From Holothuria scabra (lineage: Eukaryota; Echinodermata; Holothuroidea; Aspidochirotida; Holothuriidae): 64,000 nt of DNA. The DNA lies in contig CM074193.1 in NCBI GenBank assembly GCA_037179385.1, forward strand, positions 9,445,547-9,509,546, in the 5' to 3' direction. The notes below the pieces were generated by a model. It was not told the DNA's origin. It did no database searches and saw nothing but the letters and a program-made list of their open reading frames with translations. Below, piece by piece: positions 22,592-34,600 of this stretch (position 1 is its first letter; each line of letters starts with the position of its first letter). Position numbers and translations under genes: made by a program.

Positions 22592-25065
22592 CAAGGGTGG
22601 CGCCAGCCGAGGAGGAGGTGCGGGGACCATGCCCTCGTTGGGGAAGGACGGCCGTTTTGTCGGGAGACCTAAAATATAATCTTCTCTTCTTCTTGCAAGG
22701 TACGGTGAAACATCCAGTTATGAGGACAATAGTACACCACGTATGCGCCGTGCATTCGGTCAAGCCCTCAGTGAATTGATGATAAAGTCCAAGGGCTTAG
22801 GGTGACAACTAACCCCCTCGATAAGGCTGCTAGTAAGGCCATTTCAATCCCGGATTGTGTTTGGGATAAAACTGTGTTTAAAGCAATTTGTCCTAGCATA
22901 GGAGGGGGGGGGGGGGCGGTAGTGCATAGCATGCATATTACGAGTTATACGGGTTGGTTTACGAAGACCAGACAAAGGGATATTTGCATGACCGTAGACA
23001 CCTATAGCTAGGATTTAAAGACTACAACGCCTACGGCTATCAGATAGAGTCCCAAGACCAAGATCTTTCAAGAGGGTAGATATCAAACCAACTTCACGGG
23101 AGTACTCATTGGCGCTAAACCGAGCAGATCTTGTTTGTACTCCCTCTAATTTATCTTGAAGTGACGCCTGATTTGGATCCCAAACGGAACAAGCATACTC
23201 TAACAAAGGCCTAAGCAAGACTTTGTAGGCTGCCAATTTAACTTCCTTAGAACAAAAAGAGAGGACGTACTGTAATAGACCTAGGACCTTGTTTCCTTTA
23301 TTACAAACAGACTGAATGTGATTACCCCAGTTGAGATTTTTAGTAATGGTCACCCCCAAATACTTAATAGAGTCCATCCTCGTCAGATTAGCCCCATGGC
23401 GAGTATACTTAAAAATTCTGGGATTATGCTTCGTAGTAACAGACATAACATTACACTTTGCCGGATGAAATCTCATGCCCCAGGTTTTGGCCCATTGCTG
23501 GGCCAGATGAGTAATGTCTCTCTGTAGCTCGTTGCATTCATCATGATTTTCAATGATTCTATAACAAACACAATCGTCCGCAAAAAGCCTAACTTCAGAA
23601 GAAGTAGCCTCGACAATATCGTTAATGTATGACAGAAAGAGAAGAGAAGTTACTGGATGGGTGATGTTGAACACTTTCCTTTTGTAACATTGTTTTAATA
23701 CATATCCCAGTCAGCCGGTCCACCTGGACCATTTTCGCCTTTCGTTCGGCCACTAAACCACCACCGTGGGGCCATCGTACGCGTAGGTCCACTGGCTACA
23801 TTTGGGTAAAATAAAACCAAAATTGAATGCTGGGTAAATTTTTTCAGCCAATCAGTTTCATCAGTTGGCAGGTATCGGAATGATCTAATTCCAAATCTCT
23901 TCTTCGTAGCTCTGTTATACCTCATTCCATCTCTTCCAATTTGGTTGGGTTTTGCTGAGCTCTGTTGGGTGGGTTTAGTTGGCTTTTGTTGGGAGCCTGG
24001 TTGGGTTTTGTCGGGTGGGTTTGTTTTCGTTTTGTTGGGTGGGCCGTCTGGGAAGGACGGTTATTTTTTCGGGAGGCATAAAAATACAAAGGAAGCTAAA
24101 GGACTAAAGTTATTAGATGGATGATCATGCCGTAAACTACTTGGAGGCCTAACACTATTTTTATACATTTCGGAATCGGTTTAAATCACTTCTTCCTAGC
24201 TCTGTTATCCATCTTTCTTTGTGCCATGTGTCACGTGTCACATCTCCAACCCTACGTGCTTGCAAGGTCCCTCATACCCAAGGCTTGTGTTGCAGACCAT
24301 AGGGTCTGGAAGTTCTATTTGCAGACGTATAACAAAGCTTGGTGGTACCCACGTGGGGGAGTCTTATCCCCTATCGTTGAGAAGATCCAATTTCATCGGG
24401 GAGCCTTGATATAGGCCAACGGTAATAGATGTATAGTAAGCCCGGTAAACTTCAGTCCCCGGGACAATCTTCTTGATTTCGCTTGCTAGAAGCCCATAAT
24501 CTTCAAGGAAACCATCACAATTCCTAATTTTCCTCACAAAAACGGACAGGAAGTTGTTCCAGGGTATGTAGTGTCCAATTGTTCACCATCTGTCCTGCCC
24601 GACAGCCGAATTTCGGGGGTACGGTGATGAAAATCAACGATGCCGTTCTCAGTTACACATGATAATAATAAAAGTAGTGTGAGAATGTCTTTCCTTAAGT
24701 CTGTTTTAAAATTCATTTGAAGCTACCTTGTAACGTGACACATTTTAAAGACGTTGGAAGTAAAATCATTTAAAGTCGGGAGCTCGGGTAGCTACATAGA
24801 AAATTTCTTTAATTCATTTCAGGGAAATGCCACTTCCGACTGTTTGGGGGAGGGGTCCAAATTTTCCAGTATGGTCCGAGAGCCTTAATCTAAATGATAT
24901 CCAGTAACCCCAACAAACGCGTCCTACAACTTGATTTTCTCATAAATAGGTCAGTTTCTTCAGTCCATAAAAAACAAAAATCTGCCATAAAATTCCCTTT
25001 TTCTTTAATATGAGCTTTAGTTCCTGCCAGAAATTTAGATTTTGCTAAAATTTGGGAGGGGGGAA
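22592..25065 (+). mobile_element. hAT-like repeat, CAGGGGTGGCGCCAG family (copy 2), interrupted
   Basis: It starts CAAGGGTGGCGCCAGCCGAGG and shares with the 44.77-kb copy the stretches GGGGAAGGACGGCCGTTTTG, GTGTTGCAGACC, GAGGATCCAATTTC-like and AAGCCCGGTAAAC. A LINE fragment occupies 22795-23670. GGTTGGGTTTTG low-complexity sequence lies at 23940-24050. The right end fades out at about 25065. Confidence 0.68.
22795..23670 (-). pseudogene. LINE reverse transcriptase fragment, same family as 13.7-17.6 kb
   Basis: The minus-strand frame from 23650 reads LLFLSYINDIVEATSSEVRL, FADDCVCYRI (intact motif C), AKTWGMRFHPAKCNVMSVTT, KYLGVTITKNLNWG and LLEYACSVWDPNQ, then TLLKDLGLGTLSDS. Past 23015 it continues frame-broken to 22800, where the same C-rich run seen at 17399 recurs (read as G on the plus strand). 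It lacks the fingers, motif A, endonuclease and 3' end. Confidence 0.88.
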
Positions 25066-25537
25066 CAGTCTACCCCCTGCCCCACCCCTTACGCCTAAGG
25101 CCAAAATAAGACTGATGCCGTCTACATTACTCTTTGATTGTGGCACTGCAAGTGTTCTTATGACAGTAACCTTTCATATCCGATTTGTTTTTTGGATATT
25201 ACAATTGGGCGGGGAGGGGGCTAGGCCTCATCAGGCTCCTTGTTATGGGTGGCTTCGTCACTGCAACTTTGTCACTGGGAGAATTTGCTAGGGGATTTTG
25301 CGAGGTGCAGCTTTGCTTGGGGAGACTTGATTAGGAACCATCACAAAATGTGTCTACATCAGTACAACGAGATTATAAATTGAGTTAATGATTTCATATT
25401 TATATTTCTACTTAAAGATTACAAATAAAGTTCATGATTGCAAATTTATATTTTTATCTTAATATTTTTGTTAAATTTGATTTTTAATTTCATATTTTTT
25501 GCCAGTGGGTCTGCTGCTGGGGTGTCTCGAAAGAGAC

Positions 25538-26410
25538 TTAATCGTGGACTCTAATTCGACACCGGAAGATACAACACAAATACAACAATAGTGTTACAAT
25601 AACAACCAAAAGCAATGTCGATACTATTGCAATGTACCACATTAAATAGTTGTCTTCGTTTTCAGAATTATTTTTAATGTCGATATTATTTGTGGCAACC
25701 ATGGCATTATGTTGTTTTAGCTGTCCTCTAGTAGTAAACTGACTTATACGGGTGTCGCCATCCTCATTATAAGCAGCGATGGTTGAAATGAAGTTTTTGG
25801 ATAGAGTGGATACTGTACTGGTATTGAGATAGGAGCAGAAAGGTTGTAAAGCTTTTCTTTTAGTTTGTTAACCCTTTACCGTTGTGCTCCAATCCGGGCA
25901 TATTTGCGCACCTCCGGAGTGGGTGGAAAAGCGGGCGTAGCACGCCCCGCATCAGCTTCCGTAGGCTATTGACCCCGTGACCTCAAACGATTGTCTCTCT
26001 CGTTGTTGTGGCCAAATTTTCGGGTAGCTACTCGCAGTTTCGAGCTCCGCATGAAACAGTAAAGATGGGCGACAGGGGCAATCACATATGAAGGGGTTGT
26101 CGTGTAGGAAAGTTACGTAATTTGTGTTCGAAAGGAATTACTACTAAGGTCTAGTTTAAACATATGAAGATGAAGACCTAGATTTCCTTGAGAATGAATA
26201 CGAATTAAATGATTTTTGGAAAGGTTGACCTCTTTCAATGCTTGGAGGCCATGAAACAAACCATGTGGTATTTTACAATGTTTGTTTCCTTGTAATGCCA
26301 AATTGGAAAGTTGGGGGAGAATAGGGGGAGCTTTTAAGCTAAGCCTTCCACTCTTTGTGACATGTCTGAATAATCTCGTCGGAAGGAGTTGCGTCGCAGA
26401 GAGTCGCATA
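25538..26410 (-). pseudogene. Leucine-rich-repeat single-pass membrane protein remnant
   Basis: The minus strand from about 26350 encodes LRR sequence: LSNLALQGNKHC, IPHGLFHGLQALKEVNLSKN and LDLSSNSF. A stop follows near 26113, and the LRR C-terminal cap motif NPFICDC appears in another frame at about 26095. The sequence from about 26075 to 25885 resembles a repeat also seen at 41.2-41.4 kb and looks inserted. After it the frame resumes with ALQPFCSYLN (a cap cysteine) and runs to a hydrophobic span WYIAIVSTLLLVVIVTLLLY, CCIFRCRIRVHD and a stop at 25538. The layout (LRRs, LRRCT, TM helix, very short tail) is that of a receptor-like surface protein. The 5' side is replaced by a TIR repeat at 26.4-26.7 kb. 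In-frame stops and the insertion make it a broken copy; introns could explain part of this. Confidence 0.62.
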
Positions 26411-26695
26411 GTGTGTAAAGCCCGGTACACACCGCCACGACTCCGAAGACTCTCCGTCGTGGACAGTTGCAAAAATCGTAGGCACTTCTGTGCTAGTCGT
26501 GGCCGTGTGATCCGGAATTAAAATGCACAGATTGCATCCAACTACGATTGAATATGTTCAATCGAACCGACTGCCCACGACACGATGGAATTCTAATGGT
26601 GATACTGGCCACACCGCCAGGACTACAGCCGACGCGACGTCTTATCGCTTGGTGAAGTTAGTTGTCGTGGCAGTGTGTACCAAGCTCGGTACATT
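26411..26695. mobile_element. TIR repeat with AGCCCGGTACACACCGCCACGAC-type ends
   Basis: The left end AAGCCCGGTACACACCGCC is mirrored at the right by GGCAGTGTGTACCAAGCTC, both next to CCACGAC/GTCGTGG. It is about 280 bp, noncoding, and abuts the broken LRR gene. Confidence 0.7.
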
Positions 26696-26716
26696 TAGGT
26701 CCTTTTACACAGTTTA

Positions 26717-27640
26717 AATTCAGGGTTTCGTGTAAAAAAAATTTGAATATTTTGGGGATCTTCGAAGAATTTGCGTTTCCTATTAGCATAGGCCTATATC
26801 TGACATAGCATGTCGACTAAAGATCGTTGTTGTTACATAATGTTATCTGCGGATTTCGGCTTCTCGGGGGCAATCAAGAAGCTTGTTGCTTTTTTAGACA
26901 AAAAAATTAAAAAGTAAAAGCCTATATTGAAGAAAATTTTAGGGAAACGGCACTCTAGCGGCTCGGAAAAGTTTACCACTGACTGCCTTATGAGCGACCC
27001 CTTACTGCATTAAAAGTTGCAATTTAGGGCTCGCGAAGCTTGGGGAAATTTTTGCATGTTTAAAACTAATAATTACAAATATGGAGCTTTTATTTTGAAG
27101 GATTGGAATTTTATGAAGGAAAGGATGAAAAAAAACCGCACTGTATTTGACTGGTGCATCTCAAAGGCAAACTTTCGAATTTTTCACTTTTGCGAGCCAG
27201 GGGGCAATCGTCCATCTCCCTCCTGTAGCTTCGTCACTGTTTTGCAGCGTTGAACAATTTGACACTTCAATAACTTACGAATCCATCTACAGACTTCGGT
27301 ACTAAACTGACAGGGTTGTAAGTTATATGATGATACTGTAGGTGTGTACGAGAGCATTTGAGTACGGTAGGCCAATGGTTCCCTGCCTGGAATATGAAGT
27401 CTTGCTCAAAAGACTACCTTTATAATTGGCGCGGAGCGTACAGAAATTTTTTGAAAAAAGGCCACCCATCGGGCAGCCGGAAATGGCCCGTCTCGGGCTT
27501 GTAACTAGTAGCTAAGTTATCCAATTTTTCTTTCAAGAGTGAACACTGCTGTATCAGGGACTTTCTTAAGGGCGCGCGAGGTGCGCCGAACTTTTTGCCC
27601 CTTTAAAACAAACAGGTTTATTAGAAGTTTAGAACTTTAT
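26717..27640 (+). repeat. Repeat family with GCGCG-rich motifs (copy at 26.7 kb)
   Basis: Blocks such as GGGTTTCCTGTAA-type sequence, ATAGCATGTCGACTAAAGAT, GTTACATAATGTTATCT and GAGCATTTGAGTACGGTA recur in the same order at 47.4-48.4 kb and partly inverted at 51.2-51.7 kb. GGCGCGGAGCG/GGCGCGCGAGGTGCGCC motifs are typical. It is probably an eroded DNA transposon; no coding sequence was seen. Confidence 0.7.
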
Positions 27641-29590
27641 TTCTTTCCCTGAAGTACTTGAGACCCCTTCTAGGGTATAAGAGAATTACATACAAATGAG
27701 TACCTGAATTAAAAATCAAAGCAGTAGACAGTTACTTCGACACAAGAATACTTAAGTGCTTCAAGAGCATAAATTAGTAAATAAATGAAACACAAAAACA
27801 TTGAGATTCGACGACACCACCATGTACATCACACGTTTCATTCAAGATAATTCATAATAAGGGACACAAATTTATCAAGCTTAGAGCGTTGATTAACCAC
27901 TTGTACACTCTAAAAAATAATTAAAAGATTTTGTTTAAAAATTAGGATACTCACGAAAATGAGTATTTCTACTCGAAATAAGTGAGTACTTCAACTCAAT
28001 TTGTGTAAAATTTTGCACAAATTCAGCAATTTGTGTAAAATTTTGCACAAATTCAGTAGTATCAGTGGATGTCGTGCAAAAATATATATATATATTTTTT
28101 TTGGGGGGGGGGTAGGGGCATGAGAAGTGATGACTAACTGCCCGAAAGACCATCTAAGCGGAGCGCCACCATCAGTTGGCGCGTAGAGTCCAGAAATTTT
28201 GAGAAATCGCGACTACTCAAGTAGCCGGAAATCGCATTTGCCAGGCTTGTAAGGGGAATTTAAGCAGTCGTTATTTTGGGCTTTCCTTTGCAATAAATTC
28301 TTCATTTTAATAAAAAGAAAATTAAATTGCAAAATGATCCTAAAATTACCAGATAAAACGTACTGGCTCCTTTACAGGACGATGTGACATTTTATCATTT
28401 TCTTTGTCGCAAAGTAAAATCTCCATTTAAAAGGACAGACCAAAACAATTTTTTTTTTGCAGACATATTTCACATTTTAAAAAAAGGGGTGGAAAACCTG
28501 TTCTTCAACCAAAATCCTGTTTTCTCTAAACAAAGCTTCTTTTTCACGTATGAAAAAGCCAAACATCCTTTCAATTTTTTGGCGCTACATATGAAACATT
28601 ATATTTTATAAATGTAAATTGGTAAAAAGCATACCAGAGGTGGATGCTTTCTTTCGTATATTTAAATTTAATGTTAAAGTGGAACAATATAAAAAAGTAA
28701 AAAATAAGAATGTGGTAAATATTTTCGATATCAGAGAAGCATTTGCTTCCTGTGGGAATTTATTTTCTGATTAGTTTTGCAAAACAGAAGATCTAGAACT
28801 CTGGCATTGTATATTAGATTCGTTGAGATATTTTCATTTGCATTTGAAAAGGGCATCATATTTTTGTTATTTGTATATCGATGTATGTATTATTTGTATC
28901 ACGATGGATGTACTGTATGCATATAATCTGAACACTAATAATGAAGAATAAAAGGAGAGAAAAAGAAAAGAACAAAAGTTTTGTTTAACATGTTAAAGAC
29001 GAACATATTCTAAACACTCTGGTGAAGTTTTCATTCATTTCCCATGTTCGGTTCTCGGGATATTAGCAACTGAAGTTGACACATTTTCTACAAAAGGTAA
29101 ACTTGAAACAAGCAGGTGCTATGTCATGTATTTATATTGATGGTCAATGTTTTGTTTTAGTTTTTTATTTATTTTTGATCCTGCTGTTTGATCTTGAATT
29201 GATTAGGGATGCTATCTTGCCCTTAAGACAAATTAAGTTTTTAACCTTCCATTGCTCGGGATGCACTTATGGTTACAACATATCACAGTTAAATTGTATA
29301 AATATGGTGTTAAATGTTAGAGATAAACAACTAAACATTTCCATCAATGTGAATACATGACATCACGTCTTGTTGCAAGTTCACTCTTTTTTAAAAATTT
29401 TAAAAATTTTCCCAGTAAGCTATGCCTAGAATATGTTCCTCTTCAAAATATCAAACATAAAATGGGTGGACTTTTTGTTTCAAGAAACTGCACACCGTTG
29501 GAAATAAATTGAAAACGTTACTTTTCGAACCATATTAACTCATATGACCAGTGGTCGAATGAGCCTGTGAACCTGAATCGGCCACACAGT
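27641..29590. other. No gene recognised; minor repeats
   Basis: A 29-bp unit (ATTTGTGTAAAATTTTGCAC...) is duplicated in tandem at about 27998-28056 and is itself palindromic around AAAATTTT. A TA tract and a G run follow at 28081-28112. The stretch 28385-28960 ends in an AATAAAAG-like tail and may be a LINE 3' end, but no RT motif is visible. Confidence 0.45.
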
Positions 29591-29591
29591 A

Positions 29592-29675
29592 GCATTGGTA
29601 GCGCTACCGTACCAGCACCAATATCAGTACTGATTCAGTGCTGGTATTGATGCTGGTAGCGCTATCAACGCTTCT
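29592..29675. repeat. Foldback hairpin (~80 nt)
   Basis: AGCATTGGTAGCGCTACCG and its near inverse ending GGTAGCGCTATCAACGCT enclose CAGTACTGATTCAGTGCTGG, so the whole stretch can fold into one imperfect hairpin. Confidence 0.7.
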
Positions 29676-30330
29676 GGGCGGCCGGTACTGGGCTAAAATT
29701 TTGATACAATTACGAACTATATCCTTGAAAATTACGCAGTAGTTTTTACTTTAAAAATAATATATGACATTTGTATGAGATGAAAGGCTGGGATACTTTG
29801 CCCAGATTAAGTAAAAGGCTACTTTTTATTCATGTCATATCGAATAACGTTATTTTTGGAAAATTGAAGACCATGCTTTGGAAATGTTAGAGGGGGGCAA
29901 GCTGCAGGGGGCCGGTGGTTCTAAATATGAAGAATTCGGAAATTTGCCATTGGAAACCAGTCCACGATGTGGTTTTGACAGCTCATGAACAGATAAAATT
30001 CCAAAATTCCGAATTCTTTCCAATAAAAGCTCCATATTCGTCATATTTGTTTCAAAAAAGCAAAGTTTTCGGCGCGCTTGGCCGCAAAATGCAATTCCTA
30101 AGGAGAAGTATGCTCGCTCATGCCTTCAGTTTGGTAAAATTTTCCGAGCTCTGCAAGATTCAAAGTCGGAAATTTGCTATATGAGACACCAGATTATCAA
30201 GTGACACCGGCAATCACAGTGCTGTTCTCATAAATTTTCTTTCATAAAATTCCAAATTTTCTCCAGTATAAGCTCTTGACTCAAAAAACTACGTCGGAGA
30301 GTCTCATTTCGTAGGCGTTGGATAACATTA

Positions 30331-32000
30331 TGTATCAACAACTAATGGTCACCGCTTAATTTCAGATTTGCCAATAGGAAAAGCAAATTCTTCAGTAACC
30401 CCCCCCCCCAACGTTTCAGTTTGAGACCTGGATTCTAGAAACTTAACATTCGACATTCTTTAATTCTCGCACCACATAATATATATAAATCATTGTATAT
30501 AGCGCACAATGACTTCTACACAGAATAACAATAAACAATGCAGTAAACAAGTAAATAAGGTAAATAATTACTTTATTACTTTTTCATCAATATAAATGCA
30601 GAACCTTAACCATTCAAAACAGCGTTTTAGAAAATCAGCATAAGAAGCGAAACAAAAAAAAAAAAAAAATATTGAAAAGCTTGACCTGAGTTTGTTCATG
30701 AAATTCAACAAATTTTCCCCAAAGTGTTAAATTTTCTTCACCTATCAATGACAAATGGTCAAACTAAGACAACCCCTATATCCCACATACGATGAAAAGC
30801 TTTATGAGTGAGTATTAGCTGCTCAATTCGGTTTTCAAAAATTCGTGACCAGACACTATTTCAAATTATGCACAAAACCGTTACAAGTCAGAACACCACA
30901 AAATTCGAAATTTTGACTTTTGTCGCACTTATGGAATGTAAAACTTGACTAACCATGTTTATCAAAAGCGTTTTCAAATGGTAGTTCCGTTAAACACTTT
31001 CACTAAGTAATCGATATCAACTCAATGAGCCCCTTTAAGTAATAAAACCGAAAATTTGATAAATTTTCAACTGTTAAAATTTATGTTACCCAATACGTTT
31101 TAATGATGAATTGTAGAAGCAATGTGTGTGCTAATTTTCCGTTAAAAGTGCTTTTTAATTAAATAAATAAAATCGTCATTTATACAGTCTTAGATACTAC
31201 AAACGTGTTGTCATATAACGAATAAAAACTCACCAAAGTAAGTTTCAAATAAGCACCAAAGAGCTTTTTAAGCAAAAGAGAATTACAGCAGTGAGTTAGC
31301 AGAACTTTGTCTAAATGATTGACATTTTCTAAAATAGCATTGTGCAAGTACTTAATTGGACAAAAGTGTGTTTTTAGCTTAAGGCGCATAGTTAATGTAT
31401 GTAACTTGTGCTATCCAAAAATGTGTGTCATTATACTGCCCATACTTAACAGATCTAACAAGAACCAGATATAAGCCATTTACGGATAGATAACGTTCTA
31501 TCCGAATCAAGTCTTTATATGGCACAAAAATGTTTTCCGGACCATATTTGCTTCAGTTATGGATTAGTTACCGCACTAGATAGTTAGGACGTTTAGTCCA
31601 CACTCCTTATAGAGACATTGAATGGCTGCTTTTTACGTGCTTGGAAACAGACGAGAGTGGAAAAAAGTTCTTAACAATGACGGGGCTGTCAAAAAGAAAG
31701 ACAGAACCCTATTTACACCAATTATTTACAGTGGGGAGGGCGATGGTTTCACCCCATAGAATAAATTTGACTTGTTTCATAACGGTTAACAAAAAAAGGC
31801 CTTGAATCTCACTATTTTAGGTATTCACAGTGTTATGAGCTTTTTTTGACCTTTATGGGTAGGAACCAGAAATGACCTAATTTTGATCTCCAAAACAATT
31901 TGGGATCTTTTATTTACAATACTGCATTCACATACCAACCATGAAACCCTTATTTTCAACTTGAAAATAACCTGTTAAAGACGTTTGTAACCCCTTGTGC
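30331..32000. other. No gene recognised
   Basis: AT-rich sequence without a supported coding region, RNA gene or clear repeat boundary. Confidence 0.45.
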
Positions 32001-32004
32001 GCTC

Positions 32005-32480
32005 ATATGACTTTTGAACTCTGCTGACCTGGCACATGACCTCTGGTGCCTGGTATTTGACCTTTGATGGTCTGGCATTTCACTTTTGGTGACCTGGAAT
32101 GTGACCTACCATGAACAGGTACGTGATCTCTGATGACCTGACACATAACCTCTGTTGACTTGGCATATGACCTCTGCTGACCTGACACATGACCTCTTGT
32201 GGCCTGGCATATGACTGCTAGGGACCTGACATTTGACTTCTGGTGATATGAAATATGACTCCTAATGACCTGGAATTTGACCTCTGATGACTCGGCACAT
32301 GAAATCTTGCGACCTGGCACATGACCTCTGGTGCCTTGTATTTGTCCTCTGATGACCTGACATTTTAACCTCTGGTGACCTGACACATCTGGTGACCTGA
32401 AGTTTGAACTCTGATAATCTGCCATTTACTTCTTTTGACGTGGTTTATGACCTCTGATGACCTGGCATAATGACTTCTAA
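32005..32480. repeat. 22-bp satellite of TGACCT half-sites
   Basis: Some twenty degenerate copies of a 22-bp unit (consensus TGACCTCTGGTGACCTGGCACA) follow one another. Each unit carries two TGACCT hexamers, spaced by 4 and then 6 bp. TGACCT is the reverse complement of AGGTCA, the nuclear-receptor half-site. The long minus-strand frame through it only reads the repeat. Confidence 0.85.
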
Positions 32481-32738
32481 TATGATGCATTTAACATCTT
32501 GTGGTCTTACAAACAATAAGGGAGATTTTTACAAAATTAGTGCATGTGAGGTCAAGTGACCCTTGACCTCCACCCAAGAGCAATAATAAATCTATGAACT
32601 TAATATAAAAATTGCCCTTCTTTGGTATCCTGATGTGCTGTAATAATAAGCCCTGCAGGCCTATGGCCAGACAAGACAATGGAGTTAGCAAACGTTTTTT
32701 TTTGTTAGGAGGGGGGGGGGGGGCAATAGGATATTAAT

Positions 32739-33060
32739 GGGATCCCATTAAATTGTATTGGATCCCATACAAAGCGTCCAAATTCCAGACCTTGGCTTTT
32801 GTTTTTTATGGGATCCCATAAGAATTTTAGGTCCCATTGTTTTTTTATTCCCAGTTCATTTTATGGGATCCCGTTAAATTGTATTGAATCTCACACAAAG
32901 TGTTCAAATTCCAGAACTTGGTTTTTGTTTTTTATGGGATCCCATGAGAATTTTAGGTCCCATTGTTTTTTCATTTCCAATGCATTTTATGGGATTCCGT
33001 TAAATTGTATTGAATCTCATACAAAGTGTTCAAATTCCAAACCTTAGCTTTGAATTTTAA
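32739..33060. repeat. 126-bp tandem repeat, about 2.6 units
   Basis: Units begin at 32739, 32865 and 32991 with GGGATCCCATTAAATTGTAT or close variants. Each contains TATGGGATCCCATAAGAATT-type palindromes. The 82-residue frame at 32799-33047 is a 42-residue duplication caused by the repeat. Confidence 0.9.
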
Positions 33061-33184
33061 CCGGTTTTAATGGGATCCCATTAATTTTTTTTTATGAGAT
33101 CCCACTACTATTTTATGGGATCCTATTTATTTTTTCCAATGGGATTATGGTAATTTTCTCCTAGGCAATTACTTGGTTTTGGCA

Positions 33185-33770
33185 CTGTAACCTCTGGTGA
33201 CCTGAAATGACCTTTGACCCCAAACGACAAACATTAGGTTTATTCTTCCTAACGTGAAAAATCCATATAAAACAATAGGGACATCTCACTCTACATGACA
33301 AACCTAACATCGTTCCCAACTTGAGATATCGTGTCTACGAGGTTTTCTGTTTAGATCCCTAGTGACTTCAAATGACCTTTAAACCCAATCATAAAAATTA
33401 TGTTTGTTCTTCCCAACATGAAAAATCTATATACATAAAAATACGAAACGGGTAAGTCATTCACAACTTGAGATATCGTGTTTACGAGGTTTGTCGTATT
33501 TTGACCACCGGTGACCGTGAATAATCTTCAACCTCTACCAATAACAGTAGGGTTCTTCTTAACATGACGAATCTATATACCAAATATGAAAAGTATCGGT
33601 ACATCCTGTGTTGAGATATCGCTTTTACAGAGTTTTTCGGCTCCGACCCCTGGTGACCTCAAATGATCTTTGACCTCCACCAAAAACAATAGGGTTGTTC
33701 TTCTCAACATGATAGATCCACGAGAAATTTTGTGCCGTGTAAATTCGTCACTCAAACTGGGCGATTCTTT
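33185..33770. repeat. TGACCTTTGACC-containing dispersed repeat array
   Basis: Four degenerate units carry TGACCTCAAATGACCTTTGACC, a CCAACAACAATAGGG-like segment, CTCAACATGAAAAATCTATA and GAGATATCGTGTTTACGAGG. The period is roughly 130-160 bp. Confidence 0.8.
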
Positions 33771-34289
33771 GACGTCATCCGACCGCAAGAAACTAAATGA
33801 TCTTGGCTGGTGTAAAGTCGTAAACTCTAGTAGAAGCAGACTGGAATCCACCGAATCACCACAATCGGTCTGAAAACATTACCTATTAGTCATTTACTAT
33901 GCAAATATGAAATCTCTGTAATTTGTAGTACCATTTTGATCTGTTTCTTGTCTTGATATGTACAAAAACGACAAAACGAGGAATTAAAATAAAAAGAATA
34001 AATCTCATCGAGATCTGTTGGCTTGCAAAATCTGGAAGATTTTGCTTTGAAATGTGATCGTCATTTTCTCTAAGTGTTGACCGATATTTTCGTTTCAAGG
34101 TTTAAATTAGTGTCAACATTTTACGAGATTTTTGTTTTTATAATTAAAAATGCAAAAAATTAATAAATTTTAGGTCAACTCTTTCAAGCGCAGTAACATA
34201 CGTTCGGATCATGTTAACCGCAAGAATTCACCAAGGTCAGGTTTTCATGTCGGTCTCATAACAAATTCGTGTCAGCGTTATTTCTAATG

Positions 34290-34600
34290 CTAATGCTATT
34301 TAAAAAGTATGAAATGTGTTTGACATTCCTATCATGAGATATAGTGCTTCCAAGCCATTTTGAGGTTTTCGCAGGTTTCACCGCCGGTGACCTCAAATGA
34401 CCTCTGACATTCACAATTAAAGCAACCTTTTTCTCAACATGCCAAGTCTTCATACCAAATATGAAAAGTTTCGATCATTCCTAACTTGAGATACCGTGTT
34501 CACAAGCAAAGTGTCAAAAACACGCGCACACTCACACAAGACATCACCGTCGCATATAGATTTCTTGCCTGCCTACGGCAAGGAACCAAAAGGCTTAATC
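34290..34600. repeat. TGACCT repeat with terminal GGCAAGGAACCAAAAGG end
   Basis: One to two TGACCT units are followed by a CA-rich stretch, AAGACATCACCGTCGCATAT and a short hairpin TTGCCTGCCTACGGCAAGGA. The same ending occurs at 44.38 and 58.2 kb, so it marks one end of the family. Confidence 0.75.

Noticed and set aside
28385..28960. LINE 3' end
   Set aside because: AATAAA-like tail only; no reverse-transcriptase or zinc-knuckle motif could be read.
32005..32480. CRISPR array or a 140-residue protein
   Set aside because: The 22-bp units are contiguous and degenerate, without spacers, and the host is eukaryotic; the protein is a translation of the satellite.
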